In this document: positions 1-8,032 of the stretch, piece after piece
Layout: each line of letters opens with the position of its first letter
How positions within the stretch are numbered: the stretch's first letter is position 1
Origin: Noviherbaspirillum aerium
Lineage (GTDB): Bacteria; Pseudomonadota; Gammaproteobacteria; Burkholderiales; Burkholderiaceae_D
Assembly: GCF_008929045.1 (NCBI RefSeq)
Contig: NZ_VFAH01000006.1
Location: forward strand, 62,001 to 126,000
Direction of reading: 5' to 3'
DNA: 64,000 bases
Notes under the pieces: model-generated
The model's input: only the letters and a program-made list of their open reading frames with translations
Told to the model about the DNA's origin: nothing
Database searches by the model: none
Position numbers and translations under genes: made by a program

Positions 1-588
1 GCTGGCACCCCTGAACTCGAGAAAGAGCTTGTTGACTCCACGCGTGCGAATCATCCCGTGCCCGAGCGCCTGGCCAGCTTGCGGCTGCTGGGAGCCGTTG
101 GCCTGAAGTCGCAGGAAGATCGTTCCATGCTGCTGGAGTCGCTGCGGAACGGCTCGGCAAGCGAGCCGCAGCTGGTTGCCGCCACCTTGTCCGCCTTGTC
201 GCCGCACGGCCCTATCTCCACATCGGAGCAGGCCACCGTGACAGCGACGCTGTCCACCTATCTGCAATCGCCGGACGCCATCGTGCGCCAGCAGGCGATC
301 GATGCGTACGTAGCCTGGGCGCCAAGGGAAGCGGGTACCGTGCAGCTGTTGAAAAACGCCGCACTGGATCCCGATCCCGAAGTCCGCTCGGCCGCCGTCT
401 CCGCCATGGCGGTGGCCGCCGGCAACAGCGCCGATGTGCAGCCGGTCTTGATGGCGCGCATGCTCGACGAGCGGGAAGCGATTGCGGTGCGCAAGGCAGC
501 GGCCTCCACGCTCGGCACCTTCCCCATGGATTCGGCGGCGATGTCGGCCTATGCCGCCTTCAGCGCGGCTCACATGCGAGAACCTTAA
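1..588 (+). CDS. HEAT-repeat-like protein, C-terminal fragment
   Basis: The frame is open from the first base of the window to TAA at 586-588, so this is the 3' part of a longer gene whose start lies outside. The 195 visible residues are Ala-rich and helical, with repeated units of about 30-35 residues. Motifs such as DAIVRQQAIDAYVAW and DPEVRSAAVSAMAVAAG are typical of HEAT/PBS-lyase-like repeats, which act as protein-protein scaffolds. A GTG at 58 could be taken as a start, but the frame continues upstream without a stop. No catalytic domain is visible in this part and the overall function cannot be assigned. The HEAT call is by pattern only. Confidence 0.75.
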   Translation, partial: AGTPELEKELVDSTRANHPVPERLASLRLLGAVGLKSQEDRSMLLESLRNGSASEPQLVAATLSALSPHGPISTSEQATVTATLSTYLQSPDAIVRQQAIDAYVAWAPREAGTVQLLKNAALDPDPEVRSAAVSAMAVAAGNSADVQPVLMARMLDEREAIAVRKAAASTLGTFPMDSAAMSAYAAFSAAHMREP

Positions 589-615
589 CGAACATTAACG
601 AACCTTAAGAGAAAG

Positions 616-638
616 CCCAACGACGTACCGGCGTTGGG
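616..638 (+). terminator. Possible stem-loop after the HEAT-like gene
   Basis: A perfect 7-bp stem (CCCAACG / CGTTGGG) with a 9-base loop lies about 28 bases after the stop codon. It is not followed by a T-run, so intrinsic termination is only a possibility. Confidence 0.3.
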
Positions 639-688
639 TAGAGTAGGCAGGGGCTGATTACGTAGCGCCCTGCCTTTTACAATCTTGA

Positions 689-1072
689 CTATCTGTTATA
701 AATCGTGGGGCTTTTAAGAATGAAGCGTTCACCCGAGTATAGGGCGGCATAGTAGTATCTATAACGTCTCGCAGGTTTGGTGACGGAAATCATTTCACCG
801 GAGTGCAGCACCTTGTCCCTGGCACTTCTTCCGATCTCCTTATAGCAACGAACGTATGAGGTACATTCATAAATGCGAAGCGTCGCATTCGGTAGACCAT
901 TGCCAAGATTGTTTTTATCGCGTGACGCAACAGCTGCAGCCGAAGTAATCGGGATGCCAAGGCATACTTTGTACGGACTCACCTTATCACTGCACCTTGT
1001 GGGCGCGACCGCAAATGCCGCCGATGCGGCCGAAATTAATCCCAGTGTCAACACTACATTGAAACACCTCAT
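689..1072 (-). CDS. Small secreted protein, unknown function
   Basis: A 127-residue protein with a clear N-terminal signal peptide: short basic start, hydrophobic core VVLTLGLISAASAAF, and a likely cleavage after AFA. The mature part is basic, rich in Tyr and Arg, and contains four Cys (TRCSDK, KVCLG, YECTS, VRCYK) that could form two disulfides in the periplasm. It stands alone, convergent with the upstream HEAT-like gene. I recognise no family. Base composition here is visibly less GC-rich than in the flanking genes, which could mean recent acquisition. Confidence 0.6.
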   Translation of the reverse strand: MRCFNVVLTLGLISAASAAFAVAPTRCSDKVSPYKVCLGIPITSAAAVASRDKNNLGNGLPNATLRIYECTSYVRCYKEIGRSARDKVLHSGEMISVTKPARRYRYYYAALYSGERFILKSPTIYNR

Positions 1073-1347
1073 TATATGACTCCTTCACAGTAACTTAATG
1101 AATGCTTCCGTCTTTCATCTTTCGAATGTCAGTCAATATTTGATCTTCGTGCTCCGTCACCTCCTTTACAGGTCTTGCTCGTCATGAGCTTTTTAAACGA
1201 ACGGGCAGCGCGCGAACGGGCAGCGCCGGTCGCCGTACGAGCACAGCTTGCGAACAGGTGGCAAGAACGCAAAGACACGCACTACCAATGACAAAGGGCT
1301 CGCCGCAACTTGCCGCCATGTACGGCCCGTCCACTCACCCCGTCCAC

Positions 1348-2124
1348 TCACACCGCCGTCCAGCCGCCATCTACCTTCAACGTCGTCCCGGTAATCAATG
1401 ATGCCGCTCCGGAAGCAAGGAACAACACCGGCCAGGATATTTCGGTGGTGTTGCCCACCCTGCCCAGCGGAATGCGCTTGATGACACTGTCCAGGAACTC
1501 CGGATCATCCAGCCATTTGCGCGTGCCATCGGTGCTGACGAACGTCGGCGCGACCGCATTGACGCGGATGTTGGCGGGAGCCCATTCCACCGCGAGACAG
1601 CGCGTCATGTGCACCATGGCGGCCTTCGTCATACAATAAACGGATTCATCACGCAGCGCGACTAGTCCGGCCTGAGACGCGATGTTGACGATCGCACCCG
1701 GCCGCATCTCCGCGATCAACCGGCGGGCGACTGCCTGCGCAGTAAAGAAGGCGGCTTTCACGTTCAATTCGAACATGCTGTCAAACGCCTCGGGCGAGAC
1801 CTCCAGCGCGGCGGCGGGCAAGCTGTGGCCGGCATTGTTGACCAGCACCGTCACCAGACCCAGTTCGGCTTCCACCTCCGCAACGGCATTTTCAATGGAA
1901 GCTGTATCCTGCATGTCCATCGCGACCGCCATTGCTTTCATTCCCTGCTCGCGCAAGCCTGTTGCAACTTCCTTTCCCGCCTCCAGGTTGCGGCAGCCGA
2001 TCGCCACGGAAGCGCCGGCGGCGGCCAGCGCCTGGACGCATTCGTGTCCAATCCCGCGCGTGGCCGCGGTCACCAGCGCTACCTCGCCATGCAGCGAAAT
2101 TCTCGTCCCTTCGGGTTTCAACAT
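1348..2124 (-). CDS. SDR-family NAD(P)-dependent oxidoreductase
   Basis: A 258-residue classical short-chain dehydrogenase/reductase. The Rossmann cofactor motif TAATRGIG is at residues 19-26, NNAG near 96-99, and the catalytic Ser150, Tyr163 and Lys167 (YCMTK) are all present. The C-terminal ITGTTLKVDGG segment is typical of FabG-like members. It is the last gene of a three-gene minus-strand operon. The stop of the GH16-like gene overlaps a strong ribosome-binding site (TTAGGAGGGAGCG) placed directly before this ATG, a gap of 9 bases, so the two are probably translated from one message. The substrate cannot be deduced. The link to a lipid hydroxylase suggests a lipid or polyketide-like alcohol, which is inference. 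Confidence 0.9.
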   Translation of the reverse strand: MLKPEGTRISLHGEVALVTAATRGIGHECVQALAAAGASVAIGCRNLEAGKEVATGLREQGMKAMAVAMDMQDTASIENAVAEVEAELGLVTVLVNNAGHSLPAAALEVSPEAFDSMFELNVKAAFFTAQAVARRLIAEMRPGAIVNIASQAGLVALRDESVYCMTKAAMVHMTRCLAVEWAPANIRVNAVAPTFVSTDGTRKWLDDPEFLDSVIKRIPLGRVGNTTEISWPVLFLASGAASLITGTTLKVDGGWTAV

Positions 2125-2133
2125 CGCTCCCTC

Positions 2134-2958
2134 CTAACGGTATCCATCAACAGGCTGATATGCCCGCACATAGTCCACCACGAAGTTCTTCGGGTAAGGC
2201 GAGGCTTCTCCTGCGGCCTGGCGCAGGGTTTCCTTCGGCCTTTCATAGATTCCCAGCATGAACTGCATCGGATAGTCCGGCGATTGATGCACCGTGCGAA
2301 TCAACTGGTTGTCGACGAAAAAATCAATGTGCGTCGGCGTCCATTCGGCGGCGTAGACATGGAATTCGGAGATATCGATGGGCAGCTCGACTTCGCGGAA
2401 GTCGTCCTTGATCCGCAGATCGCCGAAGGGATGCACGCCGACGCCGATCTTCGATGATTCCGCTGTCACATGCTTGCCGAAGATTTCGCAGATGCAGATC
2501 TCCGAGGAATTTTCAGGCGCATCCTCGTAACCGATCATCCAGAGCGCCACATGGTTGCCAGGCGTCTTGACGCCCTTGAGCCTGGTTTCAAAATAGCCGT
2601 AGGTCGGCGTGTAGATGGCGCGATTTTCCTGCACCTCGCGCACGATGCTCTCCCGGTTGAACCGGTGCTGTCCCCGGGTGCTGCCCAGCGGCCCCGAGAA
2701 CACACCTGTCTGCAGGGAAGATACGCGCACATCGCCGTCATATTCCGGGCACCAGGCTTGCTGATCCGCTTCGATGCTCAGTACCAGATGCCCGCTCTCG
2801 AAACGGGCGTTCGCGGCAGCCTGGCGCGCGGAGGACCATTGCGGCAGATGGCTGCAAATCCATTTGCTCTCGTCTACCGACTCGCCGTCGAATTCATCAT
2901 GGAACTCCAGCCGGTAACCTGGTTTTTCGAGGGGGTTTGCGGGAAACGCTTTATGCAT
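2134..2958 (-). CDS. GH16-like family protein with altered catalytic motif
   Basis: A 274-residue protein with a glycoside hydrolase 16 (concanavalin-like jelly-roll) pattern: FHDEFDGESVDESKW near the N-terminus, YGYFETRLKG at 120-129, then HVALWMIGYED and the catalytic strand. GH16 enzymes carry ExDxxE there. Here the reading is E153-I-C155-I-C157-E158, so both glutamates (nucleophile and acid/base) remain but the assisting aspartate is Cys. No signal peptide is visible, so the protein looks cytoplasmic, which is unusual for a polysaccharide hydrolase. It sits between a sterol-desaturase-family protein and an SDR in one operon. It could be a non-canonical enzyme or a binding protein. Fold assignment is fairly sure, activity is not. 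Confidence 0.75.
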   Translation of the reverse strand: MHKAFPANPLEKPGYRLEFHDEFDGESVDESKWICSHLPQWSSARQAAANARFESGHLVLSIEADQQAWCPEYDGDVRVSSLQTGVFSGPLGSTRGQHRFNRESIVREVQENRAIYTPTYGYFETRLKGVKTPGNHVALWMIGYEDAPENSSEICICEIFGKHVTAESSKIGVGVHPFGDLRIKDDFREVELPIDISEFHVYAAEWTPTHIDFFVDNQLIRTVHQSPDYPMQFMLGIYERPKETLRQAAGEASPYPKNFVVDYVRAYQPVDGYR

Positions 2959-3027
2959 GAAGGTGTTCTCTCCTTTCGTGTTTCATTGATGAGCTTATCC
3001 GCGGCCTTTCGGCGCGCGATACGGATG

Positions 3028-4233
3028 TCAGCGTTCTGTCTGCAGCGGCACCGGCGGCTTGTAGGATGCATGTCCGAAAAGGATGGCCGGCCAGTAGCGC
3101 AGCTTGTTTGAACCAAGTTCTTTCAACATCAGAATCCATGGGCGGAAAAGAAACCGCAACGGCGTGCGGCAGTAGTCCGCCGTGTCGCTGAAGAGGCCGG
3201 TCCGCGGCAACACTTGCGGCGGTTCGACATAGGTGCCGAACAGGCGGTCCCAGAGCGTGGTCCTCGCGCCAAAGTTGCATCCGTCCGAAATGTTGTGGCG
3301 CTCTTCCCGGGAATGATGCGTGTAATGCACCGCAGGTGTCACAAGCACCTTGCGGAAGTGCCTGAGAAATGGAAGCTTCGTCTCCAGGTAGTAGAGCGCT
3401 ACCGAGTGGGAAGGATCGGTCCAGGTATCAAAGACGATGATGGCAATCAGCGCCCAGCCGCTGTCGCGAATATCCAGCGAAAACAGCTTGGTCACGAGCG
3501 GCAGGAAAAGCAGAACGAAGACCTTGCCGCCGGCAGTATCGAGAATGAGGGACTGGGGATCGACCGCCTGCGTGAGTTGGCAAAGTTCGCGATTGCGATG
3601 ATGGTTGATGTGCCCCAGATACCAGAAGAACCGGATCTTGTGGCTGAAACGGTGAGACCAGTAGAAGCAGAAATCGCCCAGAAGACAGGCAAGTATCAGC
3701 GCCACCGCACCGTCGAAATGAACCAGGGTAGGAACATGATCGAGCAGCGCCATGTACCCTTCCAGCCATGAAGCGACAAGAGGATTCGTGAATGTGAAGA
3801 CGACCGTCAGCAGGAATACGCCGTTGACGGCCGCCGTATTGATCATTCCCTCCCAGTCAAACGGGCGGCCCGTGATCTTGCGGTACATCGCGAGATCGAG
3901 AAGTGCAATCACCAGGCCGAAGAGGGTGCGGCAGATTGCCGCCGTGATCAGGATCGATGCGATGGACGGTCCCAGGTCCGCCAGCACGACCGCCTTGACG
4001 TTGTAGAACACGACCAGTGACTTTTGCGCGAGGGCATCGCGCAAACCGAGGCCGCCGTGGTGATAAGCCAGTTCCAGAAGTAACGCCGCTGTTGAAATGA
4101 GACACAAGGCAAGGATTTGCAACCTGCCGCCATGTAGCGATATTTCTTTATCCCAGAACCATCGCTTGAGCCAGAACAGGGAGCGTAGCGGATTATAAAG
4201 CAGTGCCTCACTACCGGCAGTCTTGTCGGTCAT
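3028..4233 (-). CDS. Sterol desaturase / fatty acid hydroxylase family membrane protein
   Basis: A 401-residue integral membrane protein of the fatty-acid-hydroxylase superfamily, a di-iron oxygenase that hydroxylates or desaturates lipids. The histidine clusters that bind the diiron site are visible: HRFSH, HINHHR and HYTHHSREERHN. Several hydrophobic segments precede them, for example LALCLISTAALLLELAY and IALLDLAMY. The C-terminal FGARTTLWDRLFGTY is typical of bacterial members. It is the first gene of a minus-strand operon with a GH16-like protein (69-base gap) and an SDR. Together they could modify a membrane lipid or glycolipid, which is inference from linkage. The promoter should lie in the 287 bases shared with the divergent flavin oxidoreductase gene. 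Confidence 0.88.
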   Translation of the reverse strand: MTDKTAGSEALLYNPLRSLFWLKRWFWDKEISLHGGRLQILALCLISTAALLLELAYHHGGLGLRDALAQKSLVVFYNVKAVVLADLGPSIASILITAAICRTLFGLVIALLDLAMYRKITGRPFDWEGMINTAAVNGVFLLTVVFTFTNPLVASWLEGYMALLDHVPTLVHFDGAVALILACLLGDFCFYWSHRFSHKIRFFWYLGHINHHRNRELCQLTQAVDPQSLILDTAGGKVFVLLFLPLVTKLFSLDIRDSGWALIAIIVFDTWTDPSHSVALYYLETKLPFLRHFRKVLVTPAVHYTHHSREERHNISDGCNFGARTTLWDRLFGTYVEPPQVLPRTGLFSDTADYCRTPLRFLFRPWILMLKELGSNKLRYWPAILFGHASYKPPVPLQTER

Positions 4234-4520
4234 GATGAATTCCCCTTATAAAGTGCGAAAGGCTCCTCCGACTGCCTTGATGACGGTTCTAATGACCGCC
4301 GCTTCGGATCACGGCAATGTTGAGAGGATCTTAAACCACAGCGAAGATTTTTAATATAGTTACTGTAGTTTTATTACTTTTATTTTTCGATCGGTTGGGG
4401 TGTTGGGTAAATCATTTTGTCGAAACCTTCTTGGGATTCCAAACGACAAGCTGATTTCAAAGCGGGCACGCCGCTCGGACTTTGCTGTCTACCTTCGTGT
4501 TGTTCAACGGAAGATTCGCC

Positions 4521-5483
4521 ATGGCACGTATCGGATATCACTGCTCGCACGAGCAATACCCTCCCTCGCAACTGCTGCGCAATGCAAAGCTCGCCGCGCA
4601 GGCGGGCTTTCGAACGGCAATGTGCTCCGATCATTTCCATCCCTGGAGCGAACAGCAGGGACAGAGCGGATTCACCTGGTCGTGGCTTGGCGCGGCGCTG
4701 GAAGGCACGCCGATGTCGTTCGGCACCGTATGTGCGCCGGGCCAGCGCTATCATCCCGCAATCATTGCGCAGGCCGCCGCTACCCTGGCCGAGATGCATG
4801 CGGACCGCTTCTGGGTGGCGGTCGGCAGCGGCGAGGCGCTCAATGAAAGCATCACCGGAGAGCCCTGGATATCCAAGCCGCAGCGGCGCGAGCGCATGAG
4901 GGAATGCATCGACATCATGCGCTCGCTATGGGCCGGCGAAACGGTGACCCACAGCGGACAGGTGTCGGTGCGCAATGCCCGGCTCTATTCACGTCCTGCG
5001 CATCCGCCGCTGATTCATGCGGCCTGCCTGACGCCAGAAACGGCGGAATGGGCAGGCAGCTGGGCTGATGGCATGATCACCGTCTCGCAGGAGCATGCGC
5101 AGATGCAGGAAGTGGTGAGCGCGTTCCGGAGCGGCGGCGGGGCCGGCAAGCCGGTGTATCTGCAGGTGGTGCTGAGCCATGCTGCCAGCGATGAGGAAGC
5201 GCTGCACGCTGCGACGACGCAATGGCGGCAGGCGGCGCTCGACAAGACGCTGCTGGCCGATCTCGACACGCCGGCCGCGTTCGATCGTGCGACCGCGCAA
5301 CTGACGCCGCAGGATATCGCAGGCAGCGTGCGTATTTCCGCGAGCGCGGAACAGCATCTGGACTGGCTGATGAAGGATGCGGAGCTTGGCTTCGACACCC
5401 TGTTCGTTCACAACGTGCATCGGGATCAGGAAGCCTTCGTTGCGGCTTTCGCGGAAAAGGTGCTTCCGCATTTTGAACGGTAG
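4521..5483 (+). CDS. Luciferase-like flavin-dependent oxidoreductase (non-F420 type)
   Basis: A 320-residue TIM-barrel protein of the luciferase-like monooxygenase family. It starts MARIGYHCSHEQYPPSQLL and carries MCSDHFHPWSEQQGQSGF and FGTVCAPGQRYHPAIIAQAAATL, a pattern I associate with the subfamily annotated as probable non-F420 flavin oxidoreductase. WVAVGSGEALNE and a C-terminal helix ending FAEKVLPHF fit the family, whose usual length is about 315-320. I chose ATG 4521, which follows a GGAAG motif, over an upstream start at 4482 because the family begins at MARIGYH. It is divergent from the lipid-modification operon. Its substrate is unknown. Confidence 0.85.
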   Translation: MARIGYHCSHEQYPPSQLLRNAKLAAQAGFRTAMCSDHFHPWSEQQGQSGFTWSWLGAALEGTPMSFGTVCAPGQRYHPAIIAQAAATLAEMHADRFWVAVGSGEALNESITGEPWISKPQRRERMRECIDIMRSLWAGETVTHSGQVSVRNARLYSRPAHPPLIHAACLTPETAEWAGSWADGMITVSQEHAQMQEVVSAFRSGGGAGKPVYLQVVLSHAASDEEALHAATTQWRQAALDKTLLADLDTPAAFDRATAQLTPQDIAGSVRISASAEQHLDWLMKDAELGFDTLFVHNVHRDQEAFVAAFAEKVLPHFER

Positions 5484-5663
5484 AGCGGGGCGGGCTTGGA
5501 GGCACCACGGTAGGCCTGAGGTTCAACCATCGTTATACGGGAAACGGTTTTCCCCTAGCTTGTCTTGCGGAGGGAAGGCTGAAGCTCGCAAGTCCGGTCA
5601 TGCAGGAGGAGTAAGCGCGAGGCGCAAGCGGGATTGTCAAGGCCGCAGGAGCTCTTGCGGCCG

Positions 5664-5795
5664 CCCTCATCCCCGGCCCTTCTCCCGCTTGCGGGAGAAG
5701 GGGGTTTATGGCGAGTGCAAGGGAAATCGGGAAGACGATCTGGAGTGAAAGGCTCCCCTCTCCTGCAAGCGGGAGAGGGGTTGGGGTGAGGGATG
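5664..5795. repeat. Inverted pair of intergenic palindromic repeats
   Basis: Two copies of a roughly 41-base repeat lie in opposite orientation: 5664-5704, beginning CCCTCATCCCCGGCCCTTCT, and 5755-5795, whose reverse complement begins CCCTCACCCCAACCCCTCTC. Each copy itself contains an internal hairpin around CTCCCGCTTGCGGGAG (imperfect in the second copy). This type of CCCTCA/GGGAGAGGGG intergenic repeat is common in proteobacterial genomes. The pair could fold into one large cruciform or act as a bidirectional transcription barrier. Confidence 0.7.
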
Positions 5796-6043
5796 CAGTC
5801 GGGACAGCGGTGTATATGGCAGGTCTCTCATCCATCCCCGTTCAGTTCACCATAAGCCGGCAAGCGCGAACGTAGTGGTGTGAGTTAAAAATTTGTTGGT
5901 CAAATGATGGACGAGAATCACGCCGATACTGCGTCAACAATGCGCGCAACGATTGGCAAAGGCGCGGCCTTGCTGTGCTTGTTTCCTTGTCTCGCCATGA
6001 TTTCGCCACATTTGCCTTCACCGAATTTCCAACTCACACTACC

Positions 6044-6087
6044 AGAGCGGATTGCAGGTGAGTGTGCAGTCGCCTGCACTCCGCTCT
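6044..6087. repeat. Short copy of dispersed inverted-repeat element
   Basis: The 15-base ends AGAGCGGATTGCAGG and CCTGCACTCCGCTCT are inverted repeats with one mismatch, enclosing only 14 bases. The same end sequence recurs at 28927, 37919 and in weaker form elsewhere, so this looks like a minimal or internally deleted member of the family. Confidence 0.65.
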
Positions 6088-6368
6088 AAGGTTCACGATT
6101 ACCGCCCGCGGATCATGCGCCGGCAAAGAGTCCTCATACCAATTCCGCATCTCTCCATGCCATGAGACCGAGCCTTTTCAGCATGGCTGCGCGACGCTCG
6201 TCATCCATTGTTCATAGCGCCGCCCTGGATTGCTCGCATCCGTTGCCTGCCGAAGAAAATCTATCGATCTCGCTCGGCATGCGATGACGCAGGATTGGTA
6301 TGTGGGAAAAGGAAATTCAGCAGGCGCCGGGAGAAAATCGGCGCCGCGGTAGGGAAAGAGGTTGCAGT

Positions 6369-6427
6369 GCACGGCACCGGACGATGCCGTGCATCAGCGC
6401 GGCAAGCCTGGACGATCCAGGGCTTGC
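6369..6427 (-). terminator. Two adjacent stem-loops after the nucleotidyltransferase gene
   Basis: On the minus strand, just past the stop at 6439, two stem-loops occur: GCAAGCC...GGGCTTGC with an inner TGGA/TCCA (6402-6427), and GCACGGCA...TGCCGTGC (6369-6392). No long T-run follows. They may still end transcription of the upstream gene or stabilise the 3' end. Confidence 0.45.
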
Positions 6428-6438
6428 CTGTCCACAGC

Positions 6439-7647
6439 TCAGGGCGCGTACGACATCGCGACGTTCTCTGCCGTGGCCAGCACGCCGACCGGCGCATTGA
6501 TGTCCTCGATGTCTTCGTCGCTGTCCTTCGTGCGGCGAGCAAGCCTGCGGTCGCGCGCATTGTTGAGGCCGGCGTCTTCATTGTCGGACAGACGCATCAT
6601 GTTGCCCTTGCGGTCGACGCTGTAGTCGCCGCAGACAATCACTTCTTCCAGTTCGGTGCCCGGCAGTACGCGGGTGTATTCGAACAGGATGCTGCGCACC
6701 ACTTCGGCGCCTGCGCAGACATGGCTGCCGTGGCCGATCCATGTCGGTCCGATGATGGTGCTGCCCGCCTCGATATGGCAGCCGGCGCCGATATAGACCG
6801 GACCTTCGATGGTGGTGCCTTCCCATTCGATACGGGTATTGAGGCCGACCCAGATGCCGTCACGAATTTGGGCTCCGGGCACTTCCAGTTGCGGGACATC
6901 GCCGGTGAGGAGGCTTTGCAGCACACCCCAGTAGTCGGTGACGCTGCCGATGTCGAGCCATTCGAATTCCTGCTTCTGGGCAAAGAAAGGCAAGCCCTTC
7001 TCCGCCATCAGCGGGAACAGTTGCGAACCGATGTCGAAATTCTCGCCGGAAGGAATCAGGTCGATGGCTTCCGGCTCGAAAATATAGATGCCGGTGCTGG
7101 CCAGGTTGGAGAGCGCATCCTCGCGCTTCGGCTTTTCCTGGAACTTGATGATGCGGCCGTCGTCGTCGCTGACGACAACGCCATAGTCGGAAACCTTGTC
7201 CCAGGGCACTTCGCGCGTGATGACGCTGGCCATCGCGCCCTTGCGCTTGTGTTCCGCGACCGCCGCCTGGATATCGAGGTCGATCAAGGCATCGCCGCAC
7301 AGCACGATGGTGGTGTCGTCAAAGAATCTGCCGAACTCCTGTATTTTTTTCATGCCGCCGGCGGAGCCGAGCGCCTCGGGAACGACTTCGCCGTTCCCGT
7401 CGACATAGCCTTCGAACGAATAGCCAATACGTACGCCGAAGCGGCTGCCTTCACCGAAATAACTCTCGATTTTTTCATGCAGGTAACTGACGTTGACCAT
7501 GATGTCCTTGACGCCGCACTTTGCAAGGTGCTCCACGATGTAGGCCATGACCGGCTTGCCCAGGATAGGGATCATCGGCTTGGGCAGGTCGTATGTGAGA
7601 GGACGTACGCGAGTGCCTTTGCCGGCAGCGAGAATCATTGCTTTCAT
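6439..7647 (-). CDS. NDP-sugar synthase (nucleotidyltransferase plus left-handed beta-helix)
   Basis: A 402-residue sugar-1-phosphate nucleotidyltransferase. The N-terminus MKAMILAAGKGTRVRPLTYD carries the GxGTRxxPLT nucleotide-binding signature, followed by PKPMIPILGKP and a Mg-binding LCGDALIDLD. The C-terminal third has hexapeptide-type turns (IGAGCHIEAGSTIIGPTWIG) of a left-handed beta-helix. The order matches mannose-1-phosphate guanylyltransferase or glucose-1-phosphate nucleotidyltransferase types. The glycogen gene glgC usually has a different N-terminus (GGRGSRL-like), so I do not call it glgC. Its place beside glgB-glgA on the same strand makes a role in supplying an activated sugar for glycogen or capsule possible. 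It has its own 385-base leader. Confidence 0.85.
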   Translation of the reverse strand: MKAMILAAGKGTRVRPLTYDLPKPMIPILGKPVMAYIVEHLAKCGVKDIMVNVSYLHEKIESYFGEGSRFGVRIGYSFEGYVDGNGEVVPEALGSAGGMKKIQEFGRFFDDTTIVLCGDALIDLDIQAAVAEHKRKGAMASVITREVPWDKVSDYGVVVSDDDGRIIKFQEKPKREDALSNLASTGIYIFEPEAIDLIPSGENFDIGSQLFPLMAEKGLPFFAQKQEFEWLDIGSVTDYWGVLQSLLTGDVPQLEVPGAQIRDGIWVGLNTRIEWEGTTIEGPVYIGAGCHIEAGSTIIGPTWIGHGSHVCAGAEVVRSILFEYTRVLPGTELEEVIVCGDYSVDRKGNMMRLSDNEDAGLNNARDRRLARRTKDSDEDIEDINAPVGVLATAENVAMSYAP

Positions 7648-8032
7648 ATGTATTTAGCCTTGAATAATTGTCCGGATACGCAATGAATGCGCAGGACTTA
7701 AGGAGAACACGTGTCGCCTTCGAAGAGCTTGAACAATCTCAAGCTATGATGCGTTAAGGCAACCTTAAATCACTGCAGTTTCATTCCATTCAGGCGCATA
7801 GAGAATGAAGCGTCTCTTAGCGTTTCGTATAGACGCAAGATTAATGCCCAGACCACAATCAGGGACGGTAGTTCCCTTGCGACATCAGATCGCATTGTCC
7901 ATCCTTCCCGCGCAGGGACTGCTTGAACTGGGTTCGGAGCAGCAGCTTGCAACAATATCGATTATTTAGAACATGCGTATGCGATTGCATCATGTTTTGC
8001 GTTGACAGCCATCAAACCAATCAGCAGGCGAG
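7648..8032. other. Intergenic region upstream of the NDP-sugar synthase gene
   Basis: 385 bases, moderately AT-rich. A minus-strand ORF of 61 codons (7770-7955) has no ribosome-binding site or recognisable features and is not accepted. The region should contain the promoter of the nucleotidyltransferase gene, but no clear promoter can be pointed out. Confidence 0.5.

Larger units (their letters stand above)
5484..6438. other. Gene-poor region with repeats
   Basis: This 955-base stretch holds no convincing gene. A 61-codon ORF at 5904-6089 has no clear ribosome-binding site and runs through a repeat. The region contains an inverted pair of GC-rich palindromic repeats (5664-5795), a short copy of the dispersed GAGCGGATTGCAGG element (6044-6087) and two stem-loops downstream of the sugar nucleotidyltransferase gene. 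Confidence 0.6.

Noticed and set aside
5904-6089. 61-codon plus-strand ORF
   Set aside because: No ribosome-binding site, and its end lies within a dispersed repeat element.
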